Part shown: one piece after another, positions 46,795 to 56,444 of the stretch
Layout: every line of letters starts with the position of its first letter
Numbering within the stretch: position 1 is the first letter of the stretch
Assembly: GCA_009840595.1 (NCBI GenBank)
Contig: VXNK01000001.1
Span: 1-64,000, forward strand
Source of the DNA: Rhodospirillaceae bacterium
Lineage (GTDB): Bacteria; Pseudomonadota; Alphaproteobacteria; Bin65
Reading direction: 5' to 3'
DNA: 64,000 nt
Made by a program: the position numbers and the translations under genes
The notes under the pieces: generated by a model
Seen by the model: only the letters and a program-made list of their open reading frames with translations
What the model was told of the DNA's origin: nothing
The model's database searches: none

Positions 46795-47796
46795 TTAGCG
46801 GTCGTTGACCGACGGAACCCCCCCGCATCGGACCGTTTCCGTGTCGAACGAAGGCACGTCTCTTGCCCGTTCGATGGGGCGCCTCAATGCGGTTTCGTCA
46901 GGCTTCTTACCTGCGCCGACGAATTCGATACGGCATTTTGTTTCTTCAGGGGCCCGTTGGGGCGCCTCCGCGATCGACAATCCCGACCCGGTCAACTGAA
47001 CGATCATCGTGCGCTCGGGCGCGTCGCGGAACCGGACGAATCCCTTGGCCCGCTCAACAAGGGGGGCCAGCTCGGTCAGGGCCGCTTCCAGGTCCCGTCG
47101 CCGAAAGAGACGGTCTCCTTCGTAACTCCATGACCAAAATACTTCGGAGTGTTGCTTCGACAGACCCGCCTCGCTGTGGCCTTGAAGCGTCGCCGCCGGG
47201 TCTGCCAGCACGTCTGCGACGGGTATCCGTGCGTGCCTTGCGGCAAGGTGGGGCCGTTCGCCGAACCGCAAGCGAAGCCAGTCCGACAGGTTGGCCAGAT
47301 CGTCGCCCGTCACCAAATCCGCCTTGTTGAGGATGAGCAGATCCGCCGCGTCGATCTGTTTGCGCACGGTCTCGCCCACCAGCGTGTCCGCGAGCCGGAC
47401 GCGGACCTGCGCACTGTCCACCAACACGACAACGCGGCCGGGAAGCAGGGACGGCGAGAGACGGGCGATGTCGGCTATCCGCGCAGGGTCGGCGACCCCG
47501 CTGGACTCGAGCAGGATCCGTTCCGGACGCGGCTCCCTGCGGAGCACGTTCAGCAGGGTCGATGTGAGACTGTTGCCGATGCTGCAGCAGATGCAGCCGC
47601 TTTCCAGCCGATAGGCCCGGCCTCCCTGCATTTCGACCAGTTCCGCGTCGATGTTCAGTTTGCCGAAGTCGTTGACGAGGATGGCAAAACGCGACGTGTC
47701 GCATCGGGCAATGACATGGTTCAGCAGGCTTGTCTTTCCCGAACCGAGATATCCGGCGACGATCGTGAGCGGTATGGCCGGCCGGGGGTGAACCAT
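46795..47796 (-). CDS. CobW/COG0523-family GTP-binding metallochaperone-like protein
   Basis: VAGYLGSGKTSLLNHV Walker A, LESGCICCSIGNSL (CxCC metal motif), LLESSGVADPARI, LNKADLV. Confidence 0.9.
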   Translation of the reverse strand: MVHPRPAIPLTIVAGYLGSGKTSLLNHVIARCDTSRFAILVNDFGKLNIDAELVEMQGGRAYRLESGCICCSIGNSLTSTLLNVLRREPRPERILLESSGVADPARIADIARLSPSLLPGRVVVLVDSAQVRVRLADTLVGETVRKQIDAADLLILNKADLVTGDDLANLSDWLRLRFGERPHLAARHARIPVADVLADPAATLQGHSEAGLSKQHSEVFWSWSYEGDRLFRRRDLEAALTELAPLVERAKGFVRFRDAPERTMIVQLTGSGLSIAEAPQRAPEETKCRIEFVGAGKKPDETALRRPIERARDVPSFDTETVRCGGVPSVNDR

Positions 47797-47814
47797 CGAC
47801 GGATACGCCGGTGC

Positions 47815-49452
47815 CTAGTGTGCCGGGAACTCGCGGCCTCCGAGCATCGTTGCCCGGATCGGGATGTCCCTGAGCGCGCTCGGGGAAACCGAAAGGGGAT
47901 CTTCTTCAAGCACGGCGAAGTCGGCGAACTTGCCGGACTCGATGCTGCCGACCAGATGATCCATCTTCAGAGTATAAGCGGCGCCCAGCGTGATGGCCCG
48001 CAGCGCCCGGTCGACGGAAAGACGTTCTTCCTGCCCCAGCACCCGGCCCGTAGCCGTCTTTCGCTCCGCCGCGCACCAGGCGGTGAATAGCGGCCCGATC
48101 GGCGATACCGGCGCATCGGAATGCATGGCGTAGCGCACACCGAGACGTTCGGCCGTGGCAAAGGGTTCCAGACGGTGCGCCCGCTCCGGGCCGAGGGTCG
48201 TGCCCAGATGCTCGTCGCCCCAATAGTAGATGTGGTTGGCGAACATATTAACGCAAACACCGAGTGCAGCCGCCCGTTCGAGCTGCGCTTCGCTTGCCAT
48301 CTGGCAATGCTGCAGGGTGTGCCGGTGGTCCCGCCGCGGGTGCGCGTCCAGAGCAGCCTCTATCGCGTCGAGCATCACCTCTATGGCCTCGTCGCCATTG
48401 GTGTGGATGTGGATCTGGAAGCCGGCGCGATGATAGGCGGCGAACTGCGCTTTCAGCTCTTCCGGCGACGCGTTCCAGATGCCGTTTGGGGCGCCGTTGA
48501 AGTAGCCGGGCCATTTGAGGCGCGCCGTAAATCCCTGGATCGAGCCGTCGGTCATCATTTTGACAAGACCGAACCGCAATTTATCGGTGCTCCTGGCCGT
48601 GAGGTTCCCCATCAGCTCAACGCCCTCGTCCGTGGGTCCCGACAGGGCGCCGTAGGCCGGCACCAGGCGAATGGGGCATGTGTCTTCGCCGGTGACCGCA
48701 AGCAGTTGCTCGACATTCTCAGGGTAGAGCACGGCGTAGAGATCGGTCGCGGTAGTCACGCCCGCGCGCTGCGCCACGGCGGCGAAATCGCGAATGCTCT
48801 GCGCCGACCCCATCTCCTCGAACGGGTTTATGCCGGCGACCTCGAAGCCGATGAACATCGCGGCAAGTTCCTGCAACTCCCCGGTGGGGAGGCCGTTTTC
48901 GTCCTTTACGATTCCGTGGACATTCGTGTCTGCGGTGATGCCTGCGGCCTCGAGAATGAAGCTGTTTGCGTTCAGCATGTGTCCGCTGGCATGCATGACG
49001 ATCGTCGGCCGGTCGTCGGTTACCCGATCCAGATCGGCGGCAATCATGCGTCGCGAAGAGAAATAGATAGGATCGAAGCCCCAGCCGACGACCGGTTTGC
49101 CGGCCAGTTCGGGTCTGGATGCCTGGTCCCGAAGCCGGGCGACAACTTCATCGATGCTCCGTAATCCCGGCCAGACCCTCCCGTCCGGGGCCGTGCGATC
49201 GAAAAAGCCGACATAGACGTAGCGCCAGAGCGCGCCCTCCAGGATGTGGGAATGTCCTTCGACAAATCCCGGCATGACAACGCTGTCCGCAAACCGGCGA
49301 TCGAGCGTGTAGTCGCCCCAACCCTCCAATTCGCTGAGCGACCCCGCACCGAGAATGCGGCCATCGCGAACGGCCACATGGTCTGCCTCGGGCCGGCTGC
49401 GGCACATGGTTATGATCTTCTTCGCCGAGAAGATCGTGATTTCCGAACTCAT
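47815..49452 (-). CDS. Amidohydrolase, YtcJ-like
   Basis: VMPGFVEGHSHILEGAL, FQIHIHTNGDEAIEVMLDAIE, LEEDPLSVSPSALRDIPI; start at internal ATG 49452. Confidence 0.88.
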   Translation of the reverse strand: MSSEITIFSAKKIITMCRSRPEADHVAVRDGRILGAGSLSELEGWGDYTLDRRFADSVVMPGFVEGHSHILEGALWRYVYVGFFDRTAPDGRVWPGLRSIDEVVARLRDQASRPELAGKPVVGWGFDPIYFSSRRMIAADLDRVTDDRPTIVMHASGHMLNANSFILEAAGITADTNVHGIVKDENGLPTGELQELAAMFIGFEVAGINPFEEMGSAQSIRDFAAVAQRAGVTTATDLYAVLYPENVEQLLAVTGEDTCPIRLVPAYGALSGPTDEGVELMGNLTARSTDKLRFGLVKMMTDGSIQGFTARLKWPGYFNGAPNGIWNASPEELKAQFAAYHRAGFQIHIHTNGDEAIEVMLDAIEAALDAHPRRDHRHTLQHCQMASEAQLERAAALGVCVNMFANHIYYWGDEHLGTTLGPERAHRLEPFATAERLGVRYAMHSDAPVSPIGPLFTAWCAAERKTATGRVLGQEERLSVDRALRAITLGAAYTLKMDHLVGSIESGKFADFAVLEEDPLSVSPSALRDIPIRATMLGGREFPAH

Positions 49453-49496
49453 TGCCGGCCGCCCCGGCACAAGCGCCCGCTCTTCGGCGCCGCCGC

Positions 49497-50888
49497 TCAC
49501 GTCTCCGCGCGGGCGAAGCCGGATCCGCCGCGCATGAATCCCATGGCGTAGATTGCGACCCAAGCGACGACGAAGGTGAGGCCGAACACGATCCAGATGG
49601 TCGTCATGCCATAGCTCGGCAGGATGGGCGACATCACCAGAATGATGTGGAAGCAGGTGAACAGGATGGCGATGTTGAAGAACGCCAATTCCTTGGACAC
49701 CGTGGTCGAGAAATCCGGGTCGAGGATACGCAGCAACAGGAGCCCGGTTCCCGTCGAGCCGGTGCAGCAGCCGAAAATCGTCACCGCCCGCTCGATGCCG
49801 AGGTTGGCGAGCTTGCGGCCGAGCCCGAAGCACAAGAGCGCCGTGACCAGTGTCACCGCCGCCGTCACCAGCAACACAGGGGCCAGGAATTCCACGAGCA
49901 CGGCGAACTTGATGCTCATGATCGTGCCCACCACCATGAAATCGACCGCAGTCCCGGTGATGCGCTTTTGCGTGTCGTTGTCGATGAAATGGTCGATGCG
50001 CAGTCGCTCCATGAGGAGGCGGATGATGACGCAGACCACGAGGCCCCAGAAGAAGAAGAGATTGTGCGAGAAAATGACGCCGACGGCCACGCCGAGCGGC
50101 CGGGCGTCTCCGATGACCGACTGCATAAAGACGAGCCAATAGTTGGTAGCGATGTAGGCAACGCCCAAAATGGCGATATGGAAAGCAAGTGTATCTACAT
50201 TCGCCGAATGGGTGACCTGCTGTCCCGCCGAAACACGCGATTCGCGGCGATAGTAGCCGCGCAGGAATTCGTCATCGATTTTCGCCGATGCGTTTTGATT
50301 GTACCCGTTCTTGATTGCCCAGCGGGCGACCGGCACGCCGACGCAGAACGCTGCAATAAATCCGAACGAGGCGTAGATAAGGCCTACGGTTGCCGCATCG
50401 GAGATATTGAAGCTCCGCTCCCAAATGCCGCCATAGGTGAGGGCCTGTCCGGGCCCCATTGTGTATCCGTATGTTGAGATCGCACCCAGGAAACCGCTGA
50501 TGGACGTTCCCGAAATCCCGTTGTAGCCGGCGATAACCCCGAATCCTATGAGAGCCTGCATCGCCAGCGACATGGTCCAGATCAAAGTCAGCCACATGCC
50601 GCCCCGGTAGATCGGCGACGACTTTTTTGCAGCGGCGCTCGACCCGGTCAGCACCAGGGACATGAAACTGAGGGTGAAGAAGTGGAATGTGAACGGAGCG
50701 AAGGTCCGGGCCTCAAATCCCAGGGACAGGCCGGCCGAGATCAGGATGAAACCCACGACGCCGCCAATGAGGCTCGCGGGAATGAGCGCAGTGCGAAAAA
50801 TCGGGACGTTGGCGCGCAGCCAGGTCCCAATCAGCAACATCGCCGCCATGAAAGCGAACGCGATGATCATTGGAAAAGTGGCTGCCAT
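49497..50888 (-). CDS. GltS-like sodium/glutamate symporter family protein
   Basis: Multi-TM; RTALIPASLIGGVVGFIL and FGCCTGSTGTGLLLLRILDPDF typical of GltS-like carriers. Confidence 0.75.
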   Translation of the reverse strand: MAATFPMIIAFAFMAAMLLIGTWLRANVPIFRTALIPASLIGGVVGFILISAGLSLGFEARTFAPFTFHFFTLSFMSLVLTGSSAAAKKSSPIYRGGMWLTLIWTMSLAMQALIGFGVIAGYNGISGTSISGFLGAISTYGYTMGPGQALTYGGIWERSFNISDAATVGLIYASFGFIAAFCVGVPVARWAIKNGYNQNASAKIDDEFLRGYYRRESRVSAGQQVTHSANVDTLAFHIAILGVAYIATNYWLVFMQSVIGDARPLGVAVGVIFSHNLFFFWGLVVCVIIRLLMERLRIDHFIDNDTQKRITGTAVDFMVVGTIMSIKFAVLVEFLAPVLLVTAAVTLVTALLCFGLGRKLANLGIERAVTIFGCCTGSTGTGLLLLRILDPDFSTTVSKELAFFNIAILFTCFHIILVMSPILPSYGMTTIWIVFGLTFVVAWVAIYAMGFMRGGSGFARAET

Positions 50889-51036
50889 GGCTCTTCCTCC
50901 GGAATTCTTCGCTCCGCATGAGCGATCGGCCAGTGCATGCGGCCGGCAGGGGGATGTAATTCGGCACCTGGTATGTTAGCCGTTGCATATCAGCAGAAAA
51001 AATGGTTTATTTTGGGGAATAAACCGAGTTTTTTTG

Positions 51037-51963
51037 ATGAATATCACGCTCAAAAAGCTCGAGGTCGCGGCTGCGGTCGCCAGGAACGGAAGCATCGCCG
51101 GGGCCGCTGCCGATTTGGCCCTGTCGCCTTCCGGCGTGGCCGCGGCGCTCGACGGGCTGGAAGCCGACATCGGCGTGCGGATTTTCGACAGGCGTCCGGC
51201 AAAGGGGGTCGCGTTGACCCCGGCGGGACGCGACATCGTCTCCAATGCCGAGGCAATTCTTCAGGACATGGATTCGTTCCAGGAGAACGCCATCAATTGG
51301 ATTCATTCGTTGTCCGGTGTCCTGCACGTCGGTTGCTTCGCGACCTTCTCGCCCCTGTTTATCCCGCCGGTGCTCCGTGAGTTCACGCGCCGCCATCCGA
51401 GAGTCACTGTCCATATTCATGAGGGAACCGGCGAAGAGATCGAAAAAATGATTCAGGACAGTTCGGTGGACGTTGCCCTGACCTACGATTTCGTGTTGCG
51501 GCAGAATCTTCCGCGGGAATCCCTGGCGCCTGCCCCGACTCATGTCGTCGTCGCCGCCGACGCTCCGGAGGCGAAGCAGGACCTGCTCCGTTTGGCCCAA
51601 CTGTCGGAACTGCCCATGATCCTGTTCGATCAACCGGTTTCGCGGAACTACTTTCTCTCGCTGTTTCGGGAAGCGAAACTCACCCCGAAAGTGCTCTATC
51701 AGACGCAAAATTATCAGACGGTGTGCGAACTGGTCGGCGCCGGCCTCGGCTACTCGCTACTCAATCTTCGGCCGCCGGCCGAGCTCTCCTATCACGGCTA
51801 CCGGCTGGTGCGCCGGCCTTTGGCGGACAAACACTCGTTTCCGAGCGTTGTGCTGTCTTATCCCGCCGGCAAACGGCGCTCTCGCATTGTCGAGGTATTC
51901 GGGACCCTGTGCCGGCAGCATGTCCGCAAGGTCGCCTCCGAATTCACCGTGAGCGGCGGCTGA
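51037..51963 (+). CDS. LysR-family transcriptional regulator
   Basis: N-terminal HTH LKKLEVAAAVARNGSIAGAAADLALSPSGVAAALDGLEADIGVRIFDRRP; divergent from GltS-like gene. Confidence 0.9.
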   Translation: MNITLKKLEVAAAVARNGSIAGAAADLALSPSGVAAALDGLEADIGVRIFDRRPAKGVALTPAGRDIVSNAEAILQDMDSFQENAINWIHSLSGVLHVGCFATFSPLFIPPVLREFTRRHPRVTVHIHEGTGEEIEKMIQDSSVDVALTYDFVLRQNLPRESLAPAPTHVVVAADAPEAKQDLLRLAQLSELPMILFDQPVSRNYFLSLFREAKLTPKVLYQTQNYQTVCELVGAGLGYSLLNLRPPAELSYHGYRLVRRPLADKHSFPSVVLSYPAGKRRSRIVEVFGTLCRQHVRKVASEFTVSGG

Positions 51964-52319
51964 GCGTTGCCATAAGGAGCAAAACGAACTTTCCGGTTCC
52001 ATTGAGCGTTAACGGCGGAGGAACAGCGGGACAGGCTGCCGTCGTTCCCTGTCGTGCAATTATTGTTCGCCGCTGTGCCGGTGCCTGATCCCACCGCCGT
52101 AAACAAGCATTTTTTCGCTGTACGACGGTCGATGCCGAGCCGCGTTGCAGAACTTGCGCTATACATTTTCTGGCACTCGCCGTTATCCGTCGGGCGCCGC
52201 CTCGTTCGGTGCCGGTGTTTGATCTTTTGGAATCGATCGGCACCGGAAATCTGGCATGCCGATGGGTACGCCGACCTATATTTCGGTCTACCTGTCTTTC
52301 GATGAGGTAGTGACCTTTC

Positions 52320-52395
52320 TGGTACGCCCAGCTGGATTCGAACCAGCGACCTACTGATTAAAAGTCAGTTGCTCTACCAACTGAGCTATGGGCGC
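52320..52395 (-). tRNA. tRNA-Lys (anticodon TTT), CCA encoded
   Basis: Reverse complement GCGCCCATAGCTCAGTTGGTAGAGCAACTGACTTTTAATCAGTAGGTCGCTGGTTCGAATCCAGCTGGGCGTACCA folds as a cloverleaf; anticodon loop CTTTTAA. Confidence 0.95.
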
Positions 52396-52522
52396 ACCCG
52401 GTGCCGCGGTGAGGGCGGCAGGAGGGACCCGATTCGGCCCCGTCTCGGCGCGGCGGAAGATAGGGACGGGCCGGTGGGGCGTCAAGCGAGGCGGGCACGA
52501 CGATGCGGCAGTGAACGGGCGT

Positions 52523-52551
52523 GTAGGGGAGGGTTTAAAACCCTCTCCTAC
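52523..52551. repeat. Near-perfect palindrome (REP-like or hairpin)
   Basis: GTAGGGGAGGG-TTTAAAA-CCCTCTCCTAC. Confidence 0.7.
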
Positions 52552-52673
52552 GGAACGCCGGGAGGCTGTTGGCGGGTGCAGGCCATGCGCCGCCCGGCGC
52601 CATCGCGGCTTGACTCCGCGGCGGCGGCGGGCCACGAGATTCCCGCCCGTCCGACCGATCCCCCGGAGCCGCC

Positions 52674-54329
52674 ATGACCGGCTATATCGATCTGCCCGAC
52701 TACCCGACCGCGCTGGCCGGGGGCGTCCGCCTGCCGGCGCCGGAATATTACAATTTCGGCTTCGACCTGATCGACCGCCGGGCGGCGGAGCGGGACAAGA
52801 CGGCCTTCGTCTACGCCGACGCCAACACCGGAGAGCAGGCGATCTGGCGCTTTTCCGACCTCTCGGCGGCATCCAACCGCTTCGCCAACATGCTGCGCGG
52901 CCTCGGCGCGGCCAAGGGCGATTTCGCCTTCATGATGATCCCGCGGATTCCGGCCTGGTACGAGACCATGATCGGCTGCATCAAGCTCGGCGTGGTCGCC
53001 ATGCCCGGCACCAACCTGCTGCAGCCGAAAGACATCGAATACCGGATCAACAAGGCGCGCGCGCGCTTCGCCATCATAACTGCCGACCATATCGCGAAGA
53101 TCGAGGCGGTGCGCGGCGCCTGCCCGACTCTGGAGCAGGTCGTCGTGGTCGGCGCGCCGCACCGCGATTGGGTTCATTGCGAGGCCGCCTGCGCGGCGGC
53201 GAGCGACACGCTGGACCGCAGCGAGGTCGAGCCGACGCGCCTCGACGAGACGATGCTGGCCTATTTCACCTCCGGCACCACGGCCTTTCCGAAGCTGGTG
53301 CCGCGCAGCCACGAATACGCCATCGCCCACACGCTCACCGCCCGCTACTGGCACGATTTGCACGAGGACGACCTGCACTGGACGATGAGCGACACCGGCT
53401 GGGCCAAGGCGGCCTGGGGCAAGCTGTTCGGCCAGTGGCAGATCGGATCGGCCGTGATGCTCTACAATCCGGCCCCGGCCTTCGACGCCGACGCCCATCT
53501 GCGGCTGTTCGCCGAGCACGGCATCACGACCCTGTGCGCGCCGCCGACCGTGTTCCGCGCCTTCATGCAGATCGACCTGTCGCCCTACGACCTGTCGTCG
53601 CTCCGCCACACGGTGAGCGCCGGCGAGCCGCTCAACCCCGAGGCGCTGCGCGCCTGGAAGGACGCCACCGGCACGGTGCCCCACGACGGCTACGGCCAGA
53701 CCGAGACCGTCAACCTGGTTGCCAACGTGCCCGGTGTCCCCGGATTCGAAGTGCGGCCCGGCTCCATGGGCAAGCCCGTGCCGGGCATGGACGTCGACAT
53801 CGTCGACGACGGCGGCAACCGGCTGCCGGACGGCGAGGTCGGCCACATTGCGGTCAGGACCGACGGCGACACCTGGCCGCCCGGCCTGTTCCACGGCTAT
53901 TACGAGGACGACGCGGCCAACGCCAAGTGCTTCCGCCACGGCTGGTACTATACCGGCGATACCGCGACCCGGGACGCCGACGGCTATATCTGGTTCGTCG
54001 GCCGGGCCGACGACCTGATCTCCTCGGCCGGCTACCGGATCAGCCCGTTCGAGGTCGAAAGCGCGCTGATCGAGCATGAGGCGGTCGCCGAATCCGCGGT
54101 CGTCGGCAAGAAGGACGCGCTGCGCGGCGAGATCGTCAAGGCCTATGTCGTGCTGGCCGAAGGCTTCGAGGCCGGCGAGACGATGGCCAAGACCTTGCAG
54201 GATTTCGTCAAGGCGACGACCGCGCCGTACAAGTATCCGCGCGAGATCGCCTTCGTCGGGGAATTGCCGAAGACCATCTCCGGCAAGATCCGCCGGGTCG
54301 AACTGCGCGACAGGGCCAACGCGGAGTAG
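52674..54329 (+). CDS. AMP-binding acyl-CoA synthetase-like enzyme
   Basis: YFTSGTTAFPKLVPRSH, DGYGQTETVN, YYTGDTATRDADGYIWFVGRADDLI, PKTISGKIRRVELR. Confidence 0.9.
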   Translation: MTGYIDLPDYPTALAGGVRLPAPEYYNFGFDLIDRRAAERDKTAFVYADANTGEQAIWRFSDLSAASNRFANMLRGLGAAKGDFAFMMIPRIPAWYETMIGCIKLGVVAMPGTNLLQPKDIEYRINKARARFAIITADHIAKIEAVRGACPTLEQVVVVGAPHRDWVHCEAACAAASDTLDRSEVEPTRLDETMLAYFTSGTTAFPKLVPRSHEYAIAHTLTARYWHDLHEDDLHWTMSDTGWAKAAWGKLFGQWQIGSAVMLYNPAPAFDADAHLRLFAEHGITTLCAPPTVFRAFMQIDLSPYDLSSLRHTVSAGEPLNPEALRAWKDATGTVPHDGYGQTETVNLVANVPGVPGFEVRPGSMGKPVPGMDVDIVDDGGNRLPDGEVGHIAVRTDGDTWPPGLFHGYYEDDAANAKCFRHGWYYTGDTATRDADGYIWFVGRADDLISSAGYRISPFEVESALIEHEAVAESAVVGKKDALRGEIVKAYVVLAEGFEAGETMAKTLQDFVKATTAPYKYPREIAFVGELPKTISGKIRRVELRDRANAE

Positions 54330-54337
54330 GGACCGGT

Positions 54338-54631
54338 TCAGGCGACCGCGTCGAGCCGCTTCACGCTCTGCCTGATGGCCTTGCCGGAGTCCCGTTCGGC
54401 GACCTCCAGTTCGTAGTGGGACTGGAGATTGAGCCAGAAGGCGGCGGAGACGCCGAATGCCTGCTCCAGCCGCAGGGCGGTATCCGCGGTTATGCCGCGG
54501 CGGCCGCGCACGATGTCGCTGATCCGGTTCTGCGGAATGCCGAGCCGCCTGGCGAGGCCGTTGGCGCTCAGCCCGTAAGGCGCCATGAAGTCTTCACGCA
54601 GGGTCACGCCGGGATGAATGGGTCCGATCAT
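54338..54631 (-). CDS. higA: HigA-family antitoxin-like XRE protein
   Basis: IHPGVTLREDFMAPYGLSANGLARRLGIPQNRISDIVRGRRGITADTALRLEQAFGVSAAFWLNLQSHYEL. Confidence 0.88.
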   Translation of the reverse strand: MIGPIHPGVTLREDFMAPYGLSANGLARRLGIPQNRISDIVRGRRGITADTALRLEQAFGVSAAFWLNLQSHYELEVAERDSGKAIRQSVKRLDAVA

Positions 54632-54758
54632 CGGTAATGACCTAACGCGGTTTCGGCAGGGCTCCAAGGGGTAGCCGGCCGGTTCGAGAATACCCGACGC
54701 GGCGCGGCCCTTCCCGCAGCACCGGACCGGACGCTCTCATCTGCCCGAAACCTCTCAT

Positions 54759-54867
54759 TGTCGCCCCGGACGGAGCGCAGCGGAGATCCGGGGTCCAGGG
54801 CCAGGGAGCGCAGGCCTTTCGGGTCGGCTCTGGTTCCCGGCTCTCCCTTCGGTCGGCCGGGATGACA
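54759..54867. repeat. Interspersed palindromic intergenic repeat (family A, copy 2)
   Basis: GTCGCCCCGGACGGAGCGCAGCGGAGATCCGGGGTC...GGGATGACA; reverse-complement match of 24528-24672. Confidence 0.75.
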
Positions 54868-55060
54868 CATCGGTTGAAGCGACGGGATCTTGGGGCTCTG
54901 TCGGTTGTCAGAATTCGAACTGATTTGCTTCCCACCGGGGCGTTGTCTGGACAGGCCCATGTCGCGTCGCTACACCAACGCACCCGCGATCGGGTAACGG
55001 GAGGGATCGAATGGCCGACACGGCGACCGGCGTCTTGCCGATGCGGAGCTTCGCAGCCGC

Positions 55061-55483
55061 GTGAGCGCCGGCGACTATCGGCTGGACGAGCAGATCGGCT
55101 TCCTGCTGCGCCGGGCGCAGCAGCGGGCGACCGCGATCTTCACCGCGCGCTTCGCCGGATACGGGTTGACGCCGACCCAGTTCGCCGCGCTGGCGAAGAT
55201 CGCCGACGAGGGCGAGGTCTCGCAGAACCGGCTGGGCCGGCTGACCGCCATGGACCCGGCGACCATGAAAGGGGTGACGGACCGGCTCTCGGAGCGCGGC
55301 CTGATCGCCGCCCGGGCGGACCAGGAGGACCGGCGGCGCACCCAGTGGCGCCTGACGGATCCCGGCGCGGCCCTGCTGGCGGCGGCCTACGGCGACGGTT
55401 TCGCGGTCACGGCGGAAATCCTGGACCCGCTCTCGCCGCGGGAACGCGCAACATTTTTGCGTTTGCTGGAGAAAATAACTTGA
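55061..55483 (+). CDS. MarR-family transcriptional regulator
   Basis: GLTPTQFAALAKIADEGEVSQNRLGRLTAMDPATMKGVTDRLSERGLIAARADQEDRRR. Confidence 0.9.
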   Translation: MSAGDYRLDEQIGFLLRRAQQRATAIFTARFAGYGLTPTQFAALAKIADEGEVSQNRLGRLTAMDPATMKGVTDRLSERGLIAARADQEDRRRTQWRLTDPGAALLAAAYGDGFAVTAEILDPLSPRERATFLRLLEKIT

Positions 55484-55589
55484 TGCTTGCGCGGCGGCGG
55501 CAGGTTCGATATGATCGCACAAATTCGTTCGTATACAAACAAGTTAAGCGGCCGGTAAGAGCAGCGGATTCGAGCGGGCAGGGACGGCG

Positions 55590-56444
55590 ATGTCGGTGTA
55601 TCTGCGGCCGGACAATCTCGAAGAGGCGCTGGACGCCCTGCAGCGCCGGCCGCTGACCGTGCTCGCCGGCGGCACCGACTATTATCCCGGCCGGGTCGGC
55701 CGGCCGCTCGACGACGACCTCCTCGATCTGACCGGCATCGCCGCCCTGCGCGGCATCGCCGACGAAGGCGACCGGTGGCGCATCGGCGCGCTCGCGACCT
55801 GGACGGACCTTGTCCGGGCCGATCTGCCGGCCTGTTTCGACGGCCTCAAGGACGCGGCGCGCGAGGTCGGCGGCGTCCAGATCCAGAATGCCGGGACAAT
55901 CGCCGGCAACCTGTGCAACGCCTCGCCGGCGGCCGACGGCGCGCCCAACCTGGCGGCGCTGGAGGCCGAGGTCGAACTCTCGGCCGCGGACGGGGTCCGG
56001 CGGCTGCCGGTGACGGAGTTCCTGACCGGCAACCGGACGACGGCGCTGGGGCCGGGTGAAATTGTTACCGCCGTGCTCGTGCCCAAGCTGCCCGACAATG
56101 CCGCCAGCGCCTTCCTCAAGCTCGGCGCGCGGCGCTATCTGGTCATTTCCATCGTCATGATCGGCATCGTCCTGGTGCCGGACGGCGCTGCGGTCAGCGA
56201 CGCCCGGATCGCCGTCGGCGCCTGTTCCCCGGTGACAAGGCGGTTACCGGCGCTGGAGACCGCCCTGAACGGCCGCCCGCTCGACGGCACGCTAGGCGAA
56301 GCGGTGTCCGCCGATGCGGTCCATGCCGTCCTGTCGCCGATCGACGATGTGCGCGGTTCGGCCGGATACCGGCTCGACGCCACCGTCACGATGCTGCGCC
56401 GCGGCCTGTCGGAGATGGGCCGGCGGATGGGGGCGGGCGCATGA
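55590..56444 (+). CDS. Xanthine-dehydrogenase-family FAD-binding subunit
   Basis: LTVLAGGTDYYPGRVG, QIQNAGTIAGNLCNASPAADGAP. Confidence 0.9.
   Translation: MSVYLRPDNLEEALDALQRRPLTVLAGGTDYYPGRVGRPLDDDLLDLTGIAALRGIADEGDRWRIGALATWTDLVRADLPACFDGLKDAAREVGGVQIQNAGTIAGNLCNASPAADGAPNLAALEAEVELSAADGVRRLPVTEFLTGNRTTALGPGEIVTAVLVPKLPDNAASAFLKLGARRYLVISIVMIGIVLVPDGAAVSDARIAVGACSPVTRRLPALETALNGRPLDGTLGEAVSADAVHAVLSPIDDVRGSAGYRLDATVTMLRRGLSEMGRRMGAGA

Noticed and set aside
52054-52305. 83-aa plus-strand ORF between LysR and tRNA-Lys
   Set aside because: No start context or motif; noncoding spacer is more likely.
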